DNA of 64,000 nt from Lysinibacillus fusiformis (GCF_002845985.1 NZ_PDFK01000002.1:744001-808000), one strand, 5' to 3'. Counted from the first letter of the stretch, positions 18,321 through 28,508 are shown. Notes: a model not told the origin generated them from the letters alone. Made by a program: numbers and translations.

Positions 18321-18854
18321 ATTACACCAACTTCCACTTTCTCATTATACAGTGATAAAAAATAACAAGGTATTACATGAGGTTGAACAGAACCAAAGCC
18401 AATTTTGATTGTACTTCAATCAAAACTGGCTTTCCTTTTCATTATAACATTTTTATTATGACGAAATAAGAAGAAACCTTTTATTACAGCACACTACGTT
18501 TTTTCTGCACCCTAACAACACTTAACTTCCCAAAACGAGTAAGCTCACAATCGCTTGTTCAAAATATTTTAATACAAAGTGAAAAGAGAAAGATACGCTG
18601 CTTGCACACGATTAAGTAATAAACTTAGCTAATAGAAATTAAAAAGGCTGCCCATATCAAACTTATAACCTCAATTGTATTTTTTAATATTTAACTTTAA
18701 ATTCTACGCACATTATTTAGTCACAAATAGTGCCCTAAAATAAAAGCGGCGTGTAAGCTCATATTAGCCCCCTCGCCACTCATAAATTTATCAATCCTTC
18801 AAGAAAATCAAATGACCCTTTTTCAAATATCCAATAGAGGAAATCAATAATAAT
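18321..18854. other. Intergenic stretch with one stem-loop, no gene seen
   Basis: The only structure I see is the hairpin AAAGCCAATTTTGATTG / CAATCAAAACTGGCTTT at 18395-18433, followed by CCTTTT. It is terminator-like and about 420 bases beyond the pyridoxal kinase gene. The rest is AT-rich without a credible ORF. Confidence 0.55.
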
Positions 18855-19706
18855 CTAAAGTAGCATGCGTAAAAACTGTTCAAAATGTACGCCTGCCTCG
18901 CGTGGAACTTGCTCCTTCGATGTAGCTTCGATCGCGGCGGCTAAAAATGTCTCTGCCAGCTTCATAGACTCCACTAAATCTTGCCCACGCATCATGCCGC
19001 CCATCACAACGGATGCAAATAGATCACCTGTACCTGAATAGCTCTCACCGTTATAGTTGCGAATACTATGGAAAGACCGCTCCGCATCGACAAACATATT
19101 GCCAACATAACGCTTGCCCGCAGCTGCTGTTGGTGGATTCAATCCAGTAATAATGACGTTCGCTCCAGTCGCCTGTTGTAGCTGTTGTCCTGCCTCTTCA
19201 AGAGTCTGAATATACTCGATATCGTTTTGATAGCGCTGTAGCTTCTCATACGACAAACCTGTAAGCAAGCAGCATTCCGTAACATTTGGTGTAATAATGT
19301 CAGCACACTTCACTAACTCTTTCATTCGATCAAGTAACTCACCCGTAAACATTTTATAAACCTCGCCATGATCGCCCATCACTGGGTCAACAAGCAATGT
19401 CGTTTCATTGGCGTGAAACACGTCTAAAAAACGAAAGATATTATCGATTTGCTCCTTCCCTGTGACAAATCCTGTGTGAATGCCATCAAAGGTAGTTCCA
19501 AGCTTGCTCCACTCATCTACAAAATAGTCCATCTTTGACGTTAAATCCTCACAATAAAAACTCGAATACCCTGTTTGCGCCGTTAAAATAGCTGTTGGAA
19601 GCGGTACTGCTTGTACGCCCATTACAGACAGTACAGGTATCGCAGCCGTTAACGAGCACTTCCCAAAGGACGACATATCTTGAATTACAGCAACTTTTTT
19701 CATCAT
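18855..19706 (-). CDS. pdxK: Pyridoxal/pyridoxamine kinase
   Basis: This 283-aa ribokinase-like enzyme phosphorylates vitamin B6 forms with ATP. Typical features are VAVIQDMSSFGKCSLTAAIPVL at the N-terminus, the substrate loop AQTGYSSFYCEDLT, LLVDPVMGDHGEVYKMFT near residue 125, ITPNVTECCLLTG near 152 and the catalytic NGESYSGTGDLFASVVMGG near 220 (GTGD anion hole and Asp). It is divergent from an ECF substrate-binding protein that could import the vitamin. Together they form a B6 salvage unit. Confidence 0.88.
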   Translation of the reverse strand: MMKKVAVIQDMSSFGKCSLTAAIPVLSVMGVQAVPLPTAILTAQTGYSSFYCEDLTSKMDYFVDEWSKLGTTFDGIHTGFVTGKEQIDNIFRFLDVFHANETTLLVDPVMGDHGEVYKMFTGELLDRMKELVKCADIITPNVTECCLLTGLSYEKLQRYQNDIEYIQTLEEAGQQLQQATGANVIITGLNPPTAAAGKRYVGNMFVDAERSFHSIRNYNGESYSGTGDLFASVVMGGMMRGQDLVESMKLAETFLAAAIEATSKEQVPREAGVHFEQFLRMLL

Positions 19707-19881
19707 TCATTCCACCTAACTCATCCTGCTTATACTTACCTCATCGTATCACAATTAGAAAGATGCGAAAATAACCTCAATCTGACCTCTAATTTTTTTA
19801 TAAAATTGACACTTTCACAACAGTCAGTCCTTTGCTAAAGTAAAAATCATCAAAATATTCATCATAGTGAGGAAGAGACAA

Positions 19882-20436
19882 ATGCAAAATATACAAAGGC
19901 CATCATCCTTTACAAAATCACGCACGAAAACATTTGATTTAGTCATTACAGCTATTTTAGCAGCACTTGTTTTCGTAGCTACCATGTTCATCAATCTTAA
20001 GCTACCGATCGGGCAAGGTGGACTTATTCATTTAGGGACATCCATGCTTTTCATTTCAGCTATTTTATTCGGACCTAAAAAAGGGGCACTTGCTGGAGCC
20101 ATCGGAATGGGTTTATTCGATATCGTAGGCGGCTGGTTAATCTGGGCACCGACTACTATTATTTCACGTGCATTACAAGGCTTCATCGTTGGTAAAATCG
20201 CCTGGTCAAAAGGACATACAGGTGATAATCTTGGGCTGAATATTTTAGGGGCCGTCGTATCCATGCCTGTGATGATTGCCGTTTACTATGTTGGGCAAGC
20301 CATTATGTTCAATAGCTGGATTGCACCGATGGCATCCATTCCAGGAGATGTCATTCAAAACTTTGTAGGCTTAATGATCGCCATTCCAGTATGTGTTGTA
20401 CTGAAAAAAACACCTTATTTTAAAAAGAATTTTTAA
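19882..20436 (+). CDS. ECF transporter substrate-binding (S) component, probable vitamin B6 type
   Basis: The start ATG 19882 is chosen because GTGAGGAAGAG lies before it; GTG 19867 overlaps this site. The 184-aa product has five or six membrane helices and the pattern GGLIHLGTSMLFISAILFGPKKGALAG, then GLFDIVGGWLIWAPTTIISRALQGFIVG, typical of ECF S components (PF07155-like). S components bind a vitamin and dock with the shared EcfA/EcfT module, which is not encoded here. The divergent pyridoxal kinase gene suggests pyridoxine or another B6 form as substrate. That is inference. Confidence 0.78.
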   Translation: MQNIQRPSSFTKSRTKTFDLVITAILAALVFVATMFINLKLPIGQGGLIHLGTSMLFISAILFGPKKGALAGAIGMGLFDIVGGWLIWAPTTIISRALQGFIVGKIAWSKGHTGDNLGLNILGAVVSMPVMIAVYYVGQAIMFNSWIAPMASIPGDVIQNFVGLMIAIPVCVVLKKTPYFKKNF

Positions 20437-20442
20437 TCTAAA

Positions 20443-20489
20443 GACGCCATCTTGCTGTTTTGTACACTGCAATGATGGCGTTTTTTTAT
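20443..20489 (+). terminator. Terminator after the ECF S gene
   Basis: Stem GACGCCATC / GATGGCGTT followed by TTTTTT. Confidence 0.85.
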
Positions 20490-20572
20490 TGAGTAGTATG
20501 AAAAACAACGAATTTCTAGATAAAGCGAAACTAGCCTTGATCTTTTTCATACTATAGGGTGGAGGTGTAAAA

Positions 20573-21013
20573 ATGCCAAGAGTAAAATACCGCGATGCAG
20601 ACGTTGCTTTAATGGCAAGGATGATGAGAGCAGAGGCTGAGGGTGAAGGACAACAGGGTATGCTATACGTGGGCAATGTCATTGTCAATCGTGCAGTAGC
20701 ATCTTGTTTAGACTTCAACGATGTTAGAACCATTGAACAAGTTATTTACCAGGTACAAGGTGGAAATTATTCTTTTGAAGCCGTTCAAAAGGGCAATATG
20801 TTTTACCAACGAGCGAGAGAAACCGAAAAAAGATTAGCGAAACAAAATTTAGACTTCTGGCGAGATCATCCAGCAAAATATGCACTCTGGTACTTCAATC
20901 CATATGCCCCATGTCCCCCAACATGGTACGGCCAACCGTTTACTGGTCAATTCAAAAATCATTGCTTCTATGAACCTGCTCCAGATACTTGTGAGAGTGT
21001 TTATATGGGATAG
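20573..21013 (+). CDS. cwlJ: Spore cortex-lytic germination hydrolase CwlJ
   Basis: This 146-aa protein of the SleB/CwlJ hydrolase family has no signal peptide, which is typical of CwlJ and unlike SleB. Visible conserved parts are LMARMMRAEAEGEGQQGMLYVGNVIVNR (residues ~11-38, with the catalytic Glu), NYSFEAVQKGNMFYQRARE near 65 and FTGQFKNHCFYEPAPDTCESVY at the end. In Bacillus, CwlJ sits in the spore coat and degrades cortex peptidoglycan during calcium-dipicolinate germination, usually needing GerQ, which is not nearby. The ribosome site is GGTGGAGGTG. An 11-bp inverted repeat (20495-20505 / 20543-20553) precedes it. Confidence 0.9.
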   Translation: MPRVKYRDADVALMARMMRAEAEGEGQQGMLYVGNVIVNRAVASCLDFNDVRTIEQVIYQVQGGNYSFEAVQKGNMFYQRARETEKRLAKQNLDFWRDHPAKYALWYFNPYAPCPPTWYGQPFTGQFKNHCFYEPAPDTCESVYMG

Positions 21014-21093
21014 GGTAATATTTGAGTTCGCTACGCATTTTTAGTTATTCCTATATTAAATAAGGAAAAACATATTATTGACCAATGAAATAA

Positions 21094-21128
21094 AGGGGAA
21101 CAATCTAAAACTTAGATGTTCCCTTTTT
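21094..21128 (+). terminator. Stem-loop terminator
   Basis: Inverted repeat GGGGAACA...TGTTCCC followed by TTTTT, about 80 bases after cwlJ. Confidence 0.75.
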
Positions 21129-21241
21129 GAAATTGAGTTAGGATCATTCAGAAGATGGAGCACCAACGTTCAAACGATTCTTATACATTTACGAACAGTA
21201 AATAATAAAATGCATTAGTGAAATTGATTTAAACTCCTTAT

Positions 21242-22156
21242 TTAATCTTGGAAACTAGTTAATATACCATCTTCAAAATAAAGATATTGCCCGTTTCCAT
21301 AAACCCATTGTTCATAAGACCCGTATTCTGTTACTGTTCTATTAATATCATAAGGTGCGCCCCATAGTGATGCTAATACTTCGTCATATGTCATTCCAAG
21401 TGTAGGATTCATCCCCCTTGCATTTTCAATTTTTTCGTTCATTACTTTTTTTTCTTCTGCTCTTCTCTCCATTGTATATAAATTACTTCGATATTCATGT
21501 TCTATCCATCCCCAATCATTTAGAGTTATTGGCCCAAACGATGATGGATTGGCATAAGACGTATTTGTTATTCCTGCTACAATTTCATCCCTCATTCTTC
21601 CAAAGTATTTAGGATTTACAGCAAGTGCTAGTGCTCCTGAAGCCTTATAGGAATTCTGATCGGTTTGTAAATATAAAGCATAATTATACATTGCTAAAAA
21701 TTCTTCATTGTCTTCTAGTACTTTTGTATTTTCATATAGTTCTTGAACTTTTAGGAAATCTTTTGTTCTGACTGCTTGTTCCATCTCATCTAATTTTAAC
21801 TTTTTCTCTTCTTCTATAATTTTTACAACCTTATTCCAATCTTCACGATTCAAAACGATTCTCATTCTGTTATATTTAGATCCCAAGAATTGTACATTTT
21901 TTTCCTGTATTAATTGATCTACAAATTTTGTACCAACTGCTCTAACTTTATCAATTTCTGATTCTGATACATCTAAAGTTTCCATTTCAACTAAAAGATC
22001 CTCATATTTCCTTTCTTTTATAAGTGTTTCTAATGTTAAAATCTCTGCCTCAATACCGCTTTCCATATTTTTTTCTTTTATAACTTTTTCATCATTACAA
22101 GCAGACAACATTAAAATGAGACCAACACCGATTGCAACATGTTTAACTTTTAACAC
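21242..22156 (-). CDS. Lipoprotein of unknown function with SmpA-like C-terminal motif
   Basis: This 304-aa protein begins with a lipoprotein signal (KHVAIGVGLILMLSACNDEK; lipobox LSAC, Cys at ~20). The body is helical and charged and may be repeat-like. The C-terminal ~50 residues read NPTLGMTYDEVLASLWGAPY and then EQWVYGNGQYLYFEDGIL. This is the short GMT-x-x-EV / WG-x-P / EQW-Y / Y-x-F-x-x-G motif found in SmpA/BamE-like and related small domains. It would be anchored on the outer face of the membrane. No function can be assigned. It is a single gene. Confidence 0.72.
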   Translation of the reverse strand: MLKVKHVAIGVGLILMLSACNDEKVIKEKNMESGIEAEILTLETLIKERKYEDLLVEMETLDVSESEIDKVRAVGTKFVDQLIQEKNVQFLGSKYNRMRIVLNREDWNKVVKIIEEEKKLKLDEMEQAVRTKDFLKVQELYENTKVLEDNEEFLAMYNYALYLQTDQNSYKASGALALAVNPKYFGRMRDEIVAGITNTSYANPSSFGPITLNDWGWIEHEYRSNLYTMERRAEEKKVMNEKIENARGMNPTLGMTYDEVLASLWGAPYDINRTVTEYGSYEQWVYGNGQYLYFEDGILTSFQD

Positions 22157-22560
22157 TGTTCATTACCCCTTTACGCTTTCCCCATTATGTAATATTGCTA
22201 TAGAAAATCTTTTGTTCTTGAATGCAAAAAATAATAACGATCCATTGGTACTATTCTTATTTATCAATCGTTTCATAAAAAATAAATCCTACTCAGAGGA
22301 AACATCTTTTTAAATACCTGATTATGAAATATGTTACAAAAAGCTCAATATATACATTTTATATTTCTATGTAATTTTAATCAATAAGATAGTAAATTTA
22401 TACTGTAATGATTACGTTGAAGGAGTAATATGGATTCGTTTTGTACAATAAAAGGGAATTACCTTTAATACAGGTATTCCCTTTCGTCATTACATTATGG
22501 CGCAGTTTTATTCACCTTCGAAATCTATGCTCTGTTTATAAGTAGGATAAAAGGATGTTC
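22157..22560. terminator. Intergenic region containing a terminator
   Basis: The only structure seen is the stem AAAGGGAATTACCT / AGGTATTCCCTTT at 22451-22484, which can act in both directions. The rest is AT-rich spacer. Confidence 0.6.
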
Positions 22561-23817
22561 TCAACCTCCTGTTTCCACACGCCTTTCCTTAAACAACATC
22601 ACCCCAATTAAGCCCATAACAGAGAATGCGACTGGCGAGATGAAACCATAGTAATATCCATCACTGATGTTACCTGAGGCAGACTGAAAATAATCCAAAA
22701 TATAGCCAAACATAATGGGTAATAATGCTGCACTTAGAAAGCCCCCTGTATTGGCAAACCCCGAAACGATACCTGATTCAGCTAAAGGGAAAGTTTGGCG
22801 AACAGCTGCAAAAGTCAAGGCACTTGCACCATATCCAAAGCCGATGATAAAGAACAGGACAATGAGCATGAAAATGGATGGATGCCCTTTCAATAAAAGA
22901 AAGGCAAACCAACTCACTAAAACTGCAATATGAACAACAATATAAGGCTTTTTAATCGTTCCTAACCAACCTGCAACCCAACTCGTTAACGGAGCTCCCA
23001 TCAGTGCCCCAATCAATCCAATCATAATGAGCTGGCTTGCCTCAGCACGTGTCATCTCATACATATTGATCCCATACGGAACAGCCCACGAGCTGATAAA
23101 GCCAACATAGCCTCCCACAACGCCAAAATGACAAAAAAATAAAGCCCACGCTTGTCGACTCGAACATATTCTGCGTAATAAAACAGAGGTTTTTTCACGT
23201 TGTACTTCCTCAGTTACTACTACTAATTCTTCTGCAAAAATTCGTTTTGTAGTTTTCACAAGCACAAAATAAAGAAGCACTCCACATAAGCATAATAAGA
23301 GCCCCGTTGAAAAAAATGTGATCCGCCAACCAAATAACAGGATCAAGGTCGCAAAAGGGACTGTCGCCAATAAGAAACCAAGACTCCCAGTCATCCCAGT
23401 AAAACCAATTAATCGGACAAACTCCTTTTTCTGAAACCATTGCGCCAAAATGAGCACCATATTCACCCATATGGTCGCATCTCCTACCCCAGTAAGCATT
23501 CTAGAGAAAAACAGTACGAATTCATGTGTACCTAAACTATAAAGAATTGTACCTAATCCTGTAAGGGCAGCACCAACGATAAGAAAAAAATTCGGCCCAA
23601 ACCGATCCGCTAAAATCCCCATCGGAATCTGCAAACCCGTATACACAAAAAATTGTATACTCGTCAATAACCCGATTGTCGATGCTGTCACACCAAAATC
23701 CTTCATCAATTGATCCGTAATTAACCCTGGAGCAGTTCGCTGACTTGCCATTAACAAATAGGTAAACAATACAGCAACAAACACAACCCATCTGTACTTA
23801 TGATGTTGTTTGTCCAA
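22561..23817 (-). CDS. Major facilitator superfamily transporter
   Basis: This 418-aa protein has twelve membrane segments. The loop 2-3 MFS signature appears as GILADRFGPNFFLIVGAALTGLG near residues 62-84, and a GFGYGASALTFAAVRQ helix lies in the second half. It resembles the anion/sugar-phosphate symporter side of the MFS, but no substrate can be read from the sequence. It stands alone. The start ATG 23817 has GGAGTAGTGATT upstream. Confidence 0.82.
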   Translation of the reverse strand: MDKQHHKYRWVVFVAVLFTYLLMASQRTAPGLITDQLMKDFGVTASTIGLLTSIQFFVYTGLQIPMGILADRFGPNFFLIVGAALTGLGTILYSLGTHEFVLFFSRMLTGVGDATIWVNMVLILAQWFQKKEFVRLIGFTGMTGSLGFLLATVPFATLILLFGWRITFFSTGLLLCLCGVLLYFVLVKTTKRIFAEELVVVTEEVQREKTSVLLRRICSSRQAWALFFCHFGVVGGYVGFISSWAVPYGINMYEMTRAEASQLIMIGLIGALMGAPLTSWVAGWLGTIKKPYIVVHIAVLVSWFAFLLLKGHPSIFMLIVLFFIIGFGYGASALTFAAVRQTFPLAESGIVSGFANTGGFLSAALLPIMFGYILDYFQSASGNISDGYYYGFISPVAFSVMGLIGVMLFKERRVETGG

Positions 23818-23933
23818 TAATCACTACTCCCATTAGCTTTTATTTTATGTATATGAATTTTAGGTTGGGGAGAAGACCTTCTATTTGAGGTAGTTTTGAA
23901 ATGAACATACATGCTGACATTACATTGAAAGAA

Positions 23934-23961
23934 AATGCACCTAGCCTAGACTAGGTGCATT
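23934..23961. repeat. Hairpin AATGCACCTAG / CTAGGTGCATT (copy 1)
   Basis: Perfect 11-bp arms with loop CCTAGA. A diverged copy lies at 24527-24553, so the pair brackets the two GC-rich elements. Confidence 0.7.
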
Positions 23962-24028
23962 CCATAGTGTTGAAAAACAAAACCATCAATAGACTTTTTG
24001 TGAAAGGTGAAAATAGATTTCCGTTGCA

Positions 24029-24128
24029 GGCTACTTGCTTTCCTGTGGGCGAGCGCCGAGCCGCTTCCTCCGCTACCGCTCCGTGTAGGGGCTCGCCTGT
24101 CTCGCTATCCCACGGGAGTCAAGTAGCC
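24029..24128. repeat. GC-rich palindromic intergenic element, copy A
   Basis: About 100 bases that fold on themselves: outer arms GGCTACTTG / CAAGTAGCC, inner arms CCTGTGGG / CCCACGGG, and a GC-rich centre. It is strikingly GC-rich next to its AT-rich surroundings and encodes nothing obvious. Elements of this look occur in intergenic DNA of Lysinibacillus and related Bacillales, as far as I recall. Confidence 0.65.
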
Positions 24129-24334
24129 CTCCACTCCAATCCATAAAAATATTTCTTTTTAGTAAAGGTTTTCAAATAAAGGGAAGGTGTTCACTACTTT
24201 TTATGAAGAGGTGTGTCACGCATCACTTCTCCATATTGAAAATAAGAGTTTATCCCCTCTAAGAATACAGATAGTGGGCTATTTGATCGCTCTACTACTA
24301 TGAAAAAAAGTAAAGACACTTTGCAGAATGGTTG

Positions 24335-24450
24335 ATTGGAGTGGAGCCAGCGTCACTCCTAGGGGATTTGGCGTCACAGATGAGACCCTGGAGCGAGCGT
24401 AAGTGAGTGAAGCGGCTCATCGGACGCCCCCTGGAGTGGCAACAGGAATG
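24335..24450. repeat. GC-rich intergenic element, copy B (inverted relative to A)
   Basis: It opens with ATTGGAGTGGAG (24335-24346), the exact reverse complement of CTCCACTCCAAT (24129-24140) at the end of element A. It carries similar GC-rich segments (GAGACCC..., AAGCGGCTCATCGGACGCCCC). The two elements face each other across ~190 bases. Confidence 0.6.
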
Positions 24451-24526
24451 AACTAACTCTGGCACTCTGTAAATCTAGTTTCTTTCTAGCTGCTGATATT
24501 CACCTCTTTTCTTTCAACAATATGAA

Positions 24527-24553
24527 TGCACCAGCCTAGACTAGGGTGCATCC
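24527..24553. repeat. Hairpin ATGCACC / GGTGCAT (copy 2)
   Basis: Shares the loop region AGCCTAGACTAG with copy 1 at 23934 in the same orientation; the arms are slightly diverged. Confidence 0.65.
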
Positions 24554-25669
24554 ATGCTTTCAGGCTAGCTTGAGGCTGTGCTGTGAACGGCATGTATTCC
24601 TTAATGTCCTGTCTAGTCCTTGGAAAAAATATCTGACAACCACACAACCTACCTGGCCAGCATTTCTAAAGACATTATCAGTTTGGTATTTATGATCGGA
24701 CATTATCTGTCCAGGACCAGCCATTATATCTGCATTAAACTCTGTTAAAAAATGGAACTTTACACTTTAAATATCAACAAAATTTTTATTCTTAAAATAT
24801 GACTCTGAATTACTATCTTTTTAATTCCAATCCATTAGCACTATGCTTTTATATCTATATAATCTGTTCTTTTACCATTTTTAGCTGTGCTGAATCCTAT
24901 TGTAAATAAATTTTCAAATCCAAGTATTACTATACTGCTCTGATCATTAGAGTAATTGCAACTCCAAACTTTCACTGCCAAGTTCTTTGGTTACTTCACA
25001 TTTAGACAGACATTCTTGCCATATAATGCAAAAAGAAATAGATAAAACAACTTGAGTCTATACTCAATATGGAAGAATCAGCACTACAATTTTCGAATTA
25101 AGGAATATGATATACTAAATAACTTCCAAAGCCTCCCAAAATGAAGACTATATTTTAACTCTAATTGAACTACGCTTAAATTCATTCAAATATTGCTAAT
25201 TCTATAAATAATGATAGAATGCAACTACTAGATTCTTTGGTAATTGTGTGCAGACTGCATCCATTGAGGAAGATATCATCTTTATGGTGATCCTGAAACT
25301 ATATCAAGAAATTACTTTGCAAAATCCACATCTCCATTAAAAAATCTCTAGAAGAAGGAAGTGATAGTGATTGAAAAATTTTAAAAATAGCTGCCAGAAA
25401 CTTCACACACGCTGCTTAGCTATGTTCAATGTAAGAGAAAATCAGTATATAAATCACCCATAATATTATATGCTTATCTATTCGCACTCATTCTGCAATT
25501 TCTGCCTACTATGATCTTTCTAAAAAAACTACTAACTCCTACCTATAGTAGAGCTGTGCTCAACTTTTCGACATACAGGTGTACATCTTAGTTGCAAAAT
25601 TTTCCTAACCATGCATTAAAACATTCAAACTGAATCGTCTGATGTACACTCAACTATAACAATCATACT
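24554..25669. other. Gene-poor, decayed-looking stretch
   Basis: More than 1 kb of AT-rich DNA with dense stops in all frames. A minus-strand open frame near 24560-24760 (~60 codons) lacks a ribosome site and a recognisable family. Nothing firm is seen. Confidence 0.5.
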
Positions 25670-26335
25670 CTAGATAAAAGAACAGAAATAAAGAACTAGA
25701 ACAGCCTTTAATGACCTTTTATATCCTATATGAAAACTATAAACATTGTAAACCAAAAACATTGTATAAGAGACAGTTACTAGACTTATAGCAATGATTT
25801 TATATGTCCTTACATATAAATACTTCACAAAGAGAAATGATATTAACAAAACAATGATAATTAGTAAAGCTGCGTTCCAATCAAAATTAAAAATTAGCGG
25901 CAATAAAAAAGGTACAGTATATAGACCGTTTGTTAAAACCTTTTTCAACGAAGAGATATAAGTTAAATTATGTTTCATTAGTTTAAATAATAAGGTAAAT
26001 TGTCTCAATAAATCAGTATTTAAAATTTTCATTAGAAATAACACAAAATAATATATTACTAATAACAATATTAATAACAATATTACTTCATTAACAAACG
26101 ATATACTTTTCGTTAATAATGATAAATCCAACTGATTTGAATCTGGATTATATAAACTTTTAATGTTTTTATCAACAGAAGTGAAAAACTGTTTATCCTT
26201 CAATAAGGAAAAAAATCGAATTTGATCGGTAAAATCCACCGTTTTAATAGCCAAAAATAAAGTGAACACAAATGCACTAATAATAATTATAAATTTCTGT
26301 GCTTTGTGTAATCCTATAGGTTGTTTCCTACCCAT
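25670..26335 (-). CDS. Multi-spanning membrane protein of unknown function
   Basis: The start ATG 26335 has GGAGGAAGTTAAAA upstream, which supports a real gene. The 221-aa product has about five or six hydrophobic segments (residues ~12-30, 80-105, 135-150, 155-170, 180-200) and a ~45-residue polar loop after the first. I do not recognise a family. It lies alone in a gene-poor region and may be a remnant of an accessory element. Confidence 0.6.
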   Translation of the reverse strand: MGRKQPIGLHKAQKFIIIISAFVFTLFLAIKTVDFTDQIRFFSLLKDKQFFTSVDKNIKSLYNPDSNQLDLSLLTKSISFVNEVILLLILLLVIYYFVLFLMKILNTDLLRQFTLLFKLMKHNLTYISSLKKVLTNGLYTVPFLLPLIFNFDWNAALLIIIVLLISFLFVKYLYVRTYKIIAISLVTVSYTMFLVYNVYSFHIGYKRSLKAVLVLYFCSFI

Positions 26336-27556
26336 TTTTAACTTCCTCCAATTCTAAGTATTGCTATATAAATTGCTCTCTCCACTTTAAAGACAAAAAA
26401 ATACTTTTCGAAAAGTACATACTCACTACTGATTTTTTAATAATCCATTTGAAAGCTATGCTATAAGCGGAACCATGAATAATATAATTACTTATTTTTA
26501 ACACATATTATAAAAACAAAATTTTGATATAATTTACAATTTACATAGTAAATAATCATAAAATAACCAAAAACAATTTAAGTTTTCAAATATAGACCGC
26601 CCCCTAATATATAAGGAATTTTGATATTGTTAATAAGCTGAAATTATAATTAAAAAGTATGCGGTAATCGCAAATATTGACATAGAATTAGAAATTACAA
26701 TGCATTGAGCTTTTTCTAATTGTCTTAAATCCTATTTAGAAAAAACTCCGCTTCAGTAATCCCTGTATATAGCTAGTAATAGGTATAAGTAAAAGTTTTC
26801 ATCTAATCTATAAAGTTATTTTGTTTGACTTGGCATACTAGAAAACATATAGTGTTGAATCGTTGTTTATCCTTGATAAAGAAATCTTGTATACTCAATA
26901 AAAATTTCTTCTAAAGATCCATACACGTTATCTGTGGTCAATCAATAATTCAGGCGGATTATTGCTATCATTTAATTTTCAGTTTTTCATTTATCGTTTT
27001 TATAAAAGGCTACCTCAATATCTATTAATGTCAGAGGAGGGCTCGTTTAAATACCGACATCGCCACATTCTACCTACTAAAAATTAAAAAAAAACGGGGT
27101 TTCTTCATATCTTCGGCATTTACTTAAAGACTATCCATGCATTTGGATATTAAAACTAAACTGCTCTCTATACTCACACTACAGAAGAATTAGATAATTA
27201 GGGATAAGTTACCACTTAACTACCACTATAGTATATAATAATTTTATAAGTTAAGTTTTTATATTTAATGATGTAATGTGGTTTTATGCAAAATTAAACC
27301 AAAATGAGATGTTAAATAAAAGAACTTTTTATTAACAATATTAAAAGATGCATTTAAAAAATAAAGCCTTTAATTTACAATAAATGCCAATAAATATATT
27401 TAATGAAGCATTTAGGTATGAATCTGATATTATGTTTTTCATCAACAATTAGGAATGCTTATTTTTGAAGTAAAATCCTATAAATTCGATCAAATAAAAG
27501 ATGTATTTAGGGCAGAATGGTTATATTTCAAGGCATAATTTGGGGGTTATTGAAAA
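26336..27556. other. Gene-poor AT-rich stretch
   Basis: About 1.2 kb with no credible ORF, RNA gene or repeat recognised. It looks like decayed accessory DNA. Confidence 0.5.
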
Positions 27557-28135
27557 ATGAAAAAGAATAACGTTTACAAAGTAATAATTGCAATTTTAAC
27601 ATCTATTATAGTGATGGCTATTGTAGTTATAGGGTATCTCTTATCAACCAATGGTTATCTTACAGAGAACAAACAAGAAAGTTTGAGCCCAGAAGGTGAA
27701 AATCCTGAGGTGATAGAAACCAAAGAGGTAGAAGCAGTTGAGGTAATAAACAAGCCAGCTACTGATAAATCTTGTCTATCACCTGAATACGCAATTGCTT
27801 TAGACGAAATGTATGCTAATTACCTTGAGTTTAAACGAGTGGCACTTAATGAAGGTGGATCACTAAATTTCGATAACGCAATCAACGCTTATAACGGCAT
27901 CACACAGAACTTAGCTACATCGGTCCTTATAACTAAAAAAACGGCTTATGACAAAGAAGTATATAAAGTGGTGAACGAATGGGCTGTGGATGCTTCTAAC
28001 GTCTCGAATGACATGCTGGGATTCATTCAAGGTACGCTGGAGCCGACTGACTTTAATTTAAATGTCTTCAGAGCTTCGTTTGATGATCTTGATAACTTCT
28101 ATGGAAATAAACTGAAATGGGAGAATTGCCAATGA
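27557..28135 (+). CDS. Membrane-anchored protein of unknown function
   Basis: This 192-aa product has one N-terminal membrane segment (VIIAILTSIIVMAIVVIGYLL). An acidic linker at ~40-70 is rich in E, V and K, and a globular helical extracellular domain has two cysteines (DKSCLSPEYA and the penultimate-residue Cys, WENCQ), possibly bonded. The ribosome site is GGGGG ten bases before ATG. I recognise no family. It precedes the integrase relic and may be cargo of that lost element. Confidence 0.6.
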   Translation: MKKNNVYKVIIAILTSIIVMAIVVIGYLLSTNGYLTENKQESLSPEGENPEVIETKEVEAVEVINKPATDKSCLSPEYAIALDEMYANYLEFKRVALNEGGSLNFDNAINAYNGITQNLATSVLITKKTAYDKEVYKVVNEWAVDASNVSNDMLGFIQGTLEPTDFNLNVFRASFDDLDNFYGNKLKWENCQ

Positions 28136-28310
28136 CTATGATGTCGAGAAGTGAGTAACTCCTAATGATATATGCCCAGTTGGGAGGTCGAAAAATTATT
28201 CTCCGTCGCTGGTGAAGCGGTAGGATGTCTTAGCACAGTGAAGGATAAAAATAAATATAATGGTGATGGTTTATATTGTTGAAACAGAGAAAATCAAAGC
28301 TAATATTTAA

Positions 28311-28508
28311 TAATATATGAACTATTAGAACAAGCTCTTTTTTAGACTTGTTCTTTTTATTTTTCTACAAACTCTAATTTGTCTATAAACACTATAAATA
28401 ATATGATAAGTATGTAAGGTACTACTCACCTTACACTCTGTCTCTGTAAGCAGTACGGAGGAGGAATTACTTGGACGAGAAACTCCCAAATCAAAGAGTA
28501 TACATTAA
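28311..28508 (+). pseudogene. Relic of the int1-int2 junction (decayed integrase region)
   Basis: This ~195-bp segment aligns almost base for base with 60164-60354. It matches the last codons of int1 (AATATATGAACTATTAG), its terminator, the conserved GTAAGGT...ACCTTAC hairpin, the GAGGAGG ribosome site and the first dozen codons of int2. Small indels at the start codon (ACTTGGACGAG versus ACTTTGGCGAG) break the reading frame, and the homology then stops. It is the stump of an earlier, related integrative element outside the present island. Confidence 0.85.

Noticed and set aside
20543..20556. CATACTAT before cwlJ as a SigE/SigK -10 box
   Set aside because: The sequence fits the -10 consensus, but it is too close to the ribosome site to leave a normal leader, and no matching -35 was convincing.
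24560..24770. Minus-strand open frame of ~60 codons (contains NADIMAGPGQIMSDHKYQTD)
   Set aside because: No ribosome site, no recognised family, and it lies in a stop-rich decayed stretch. It could be a chance frame or a gene fragment.
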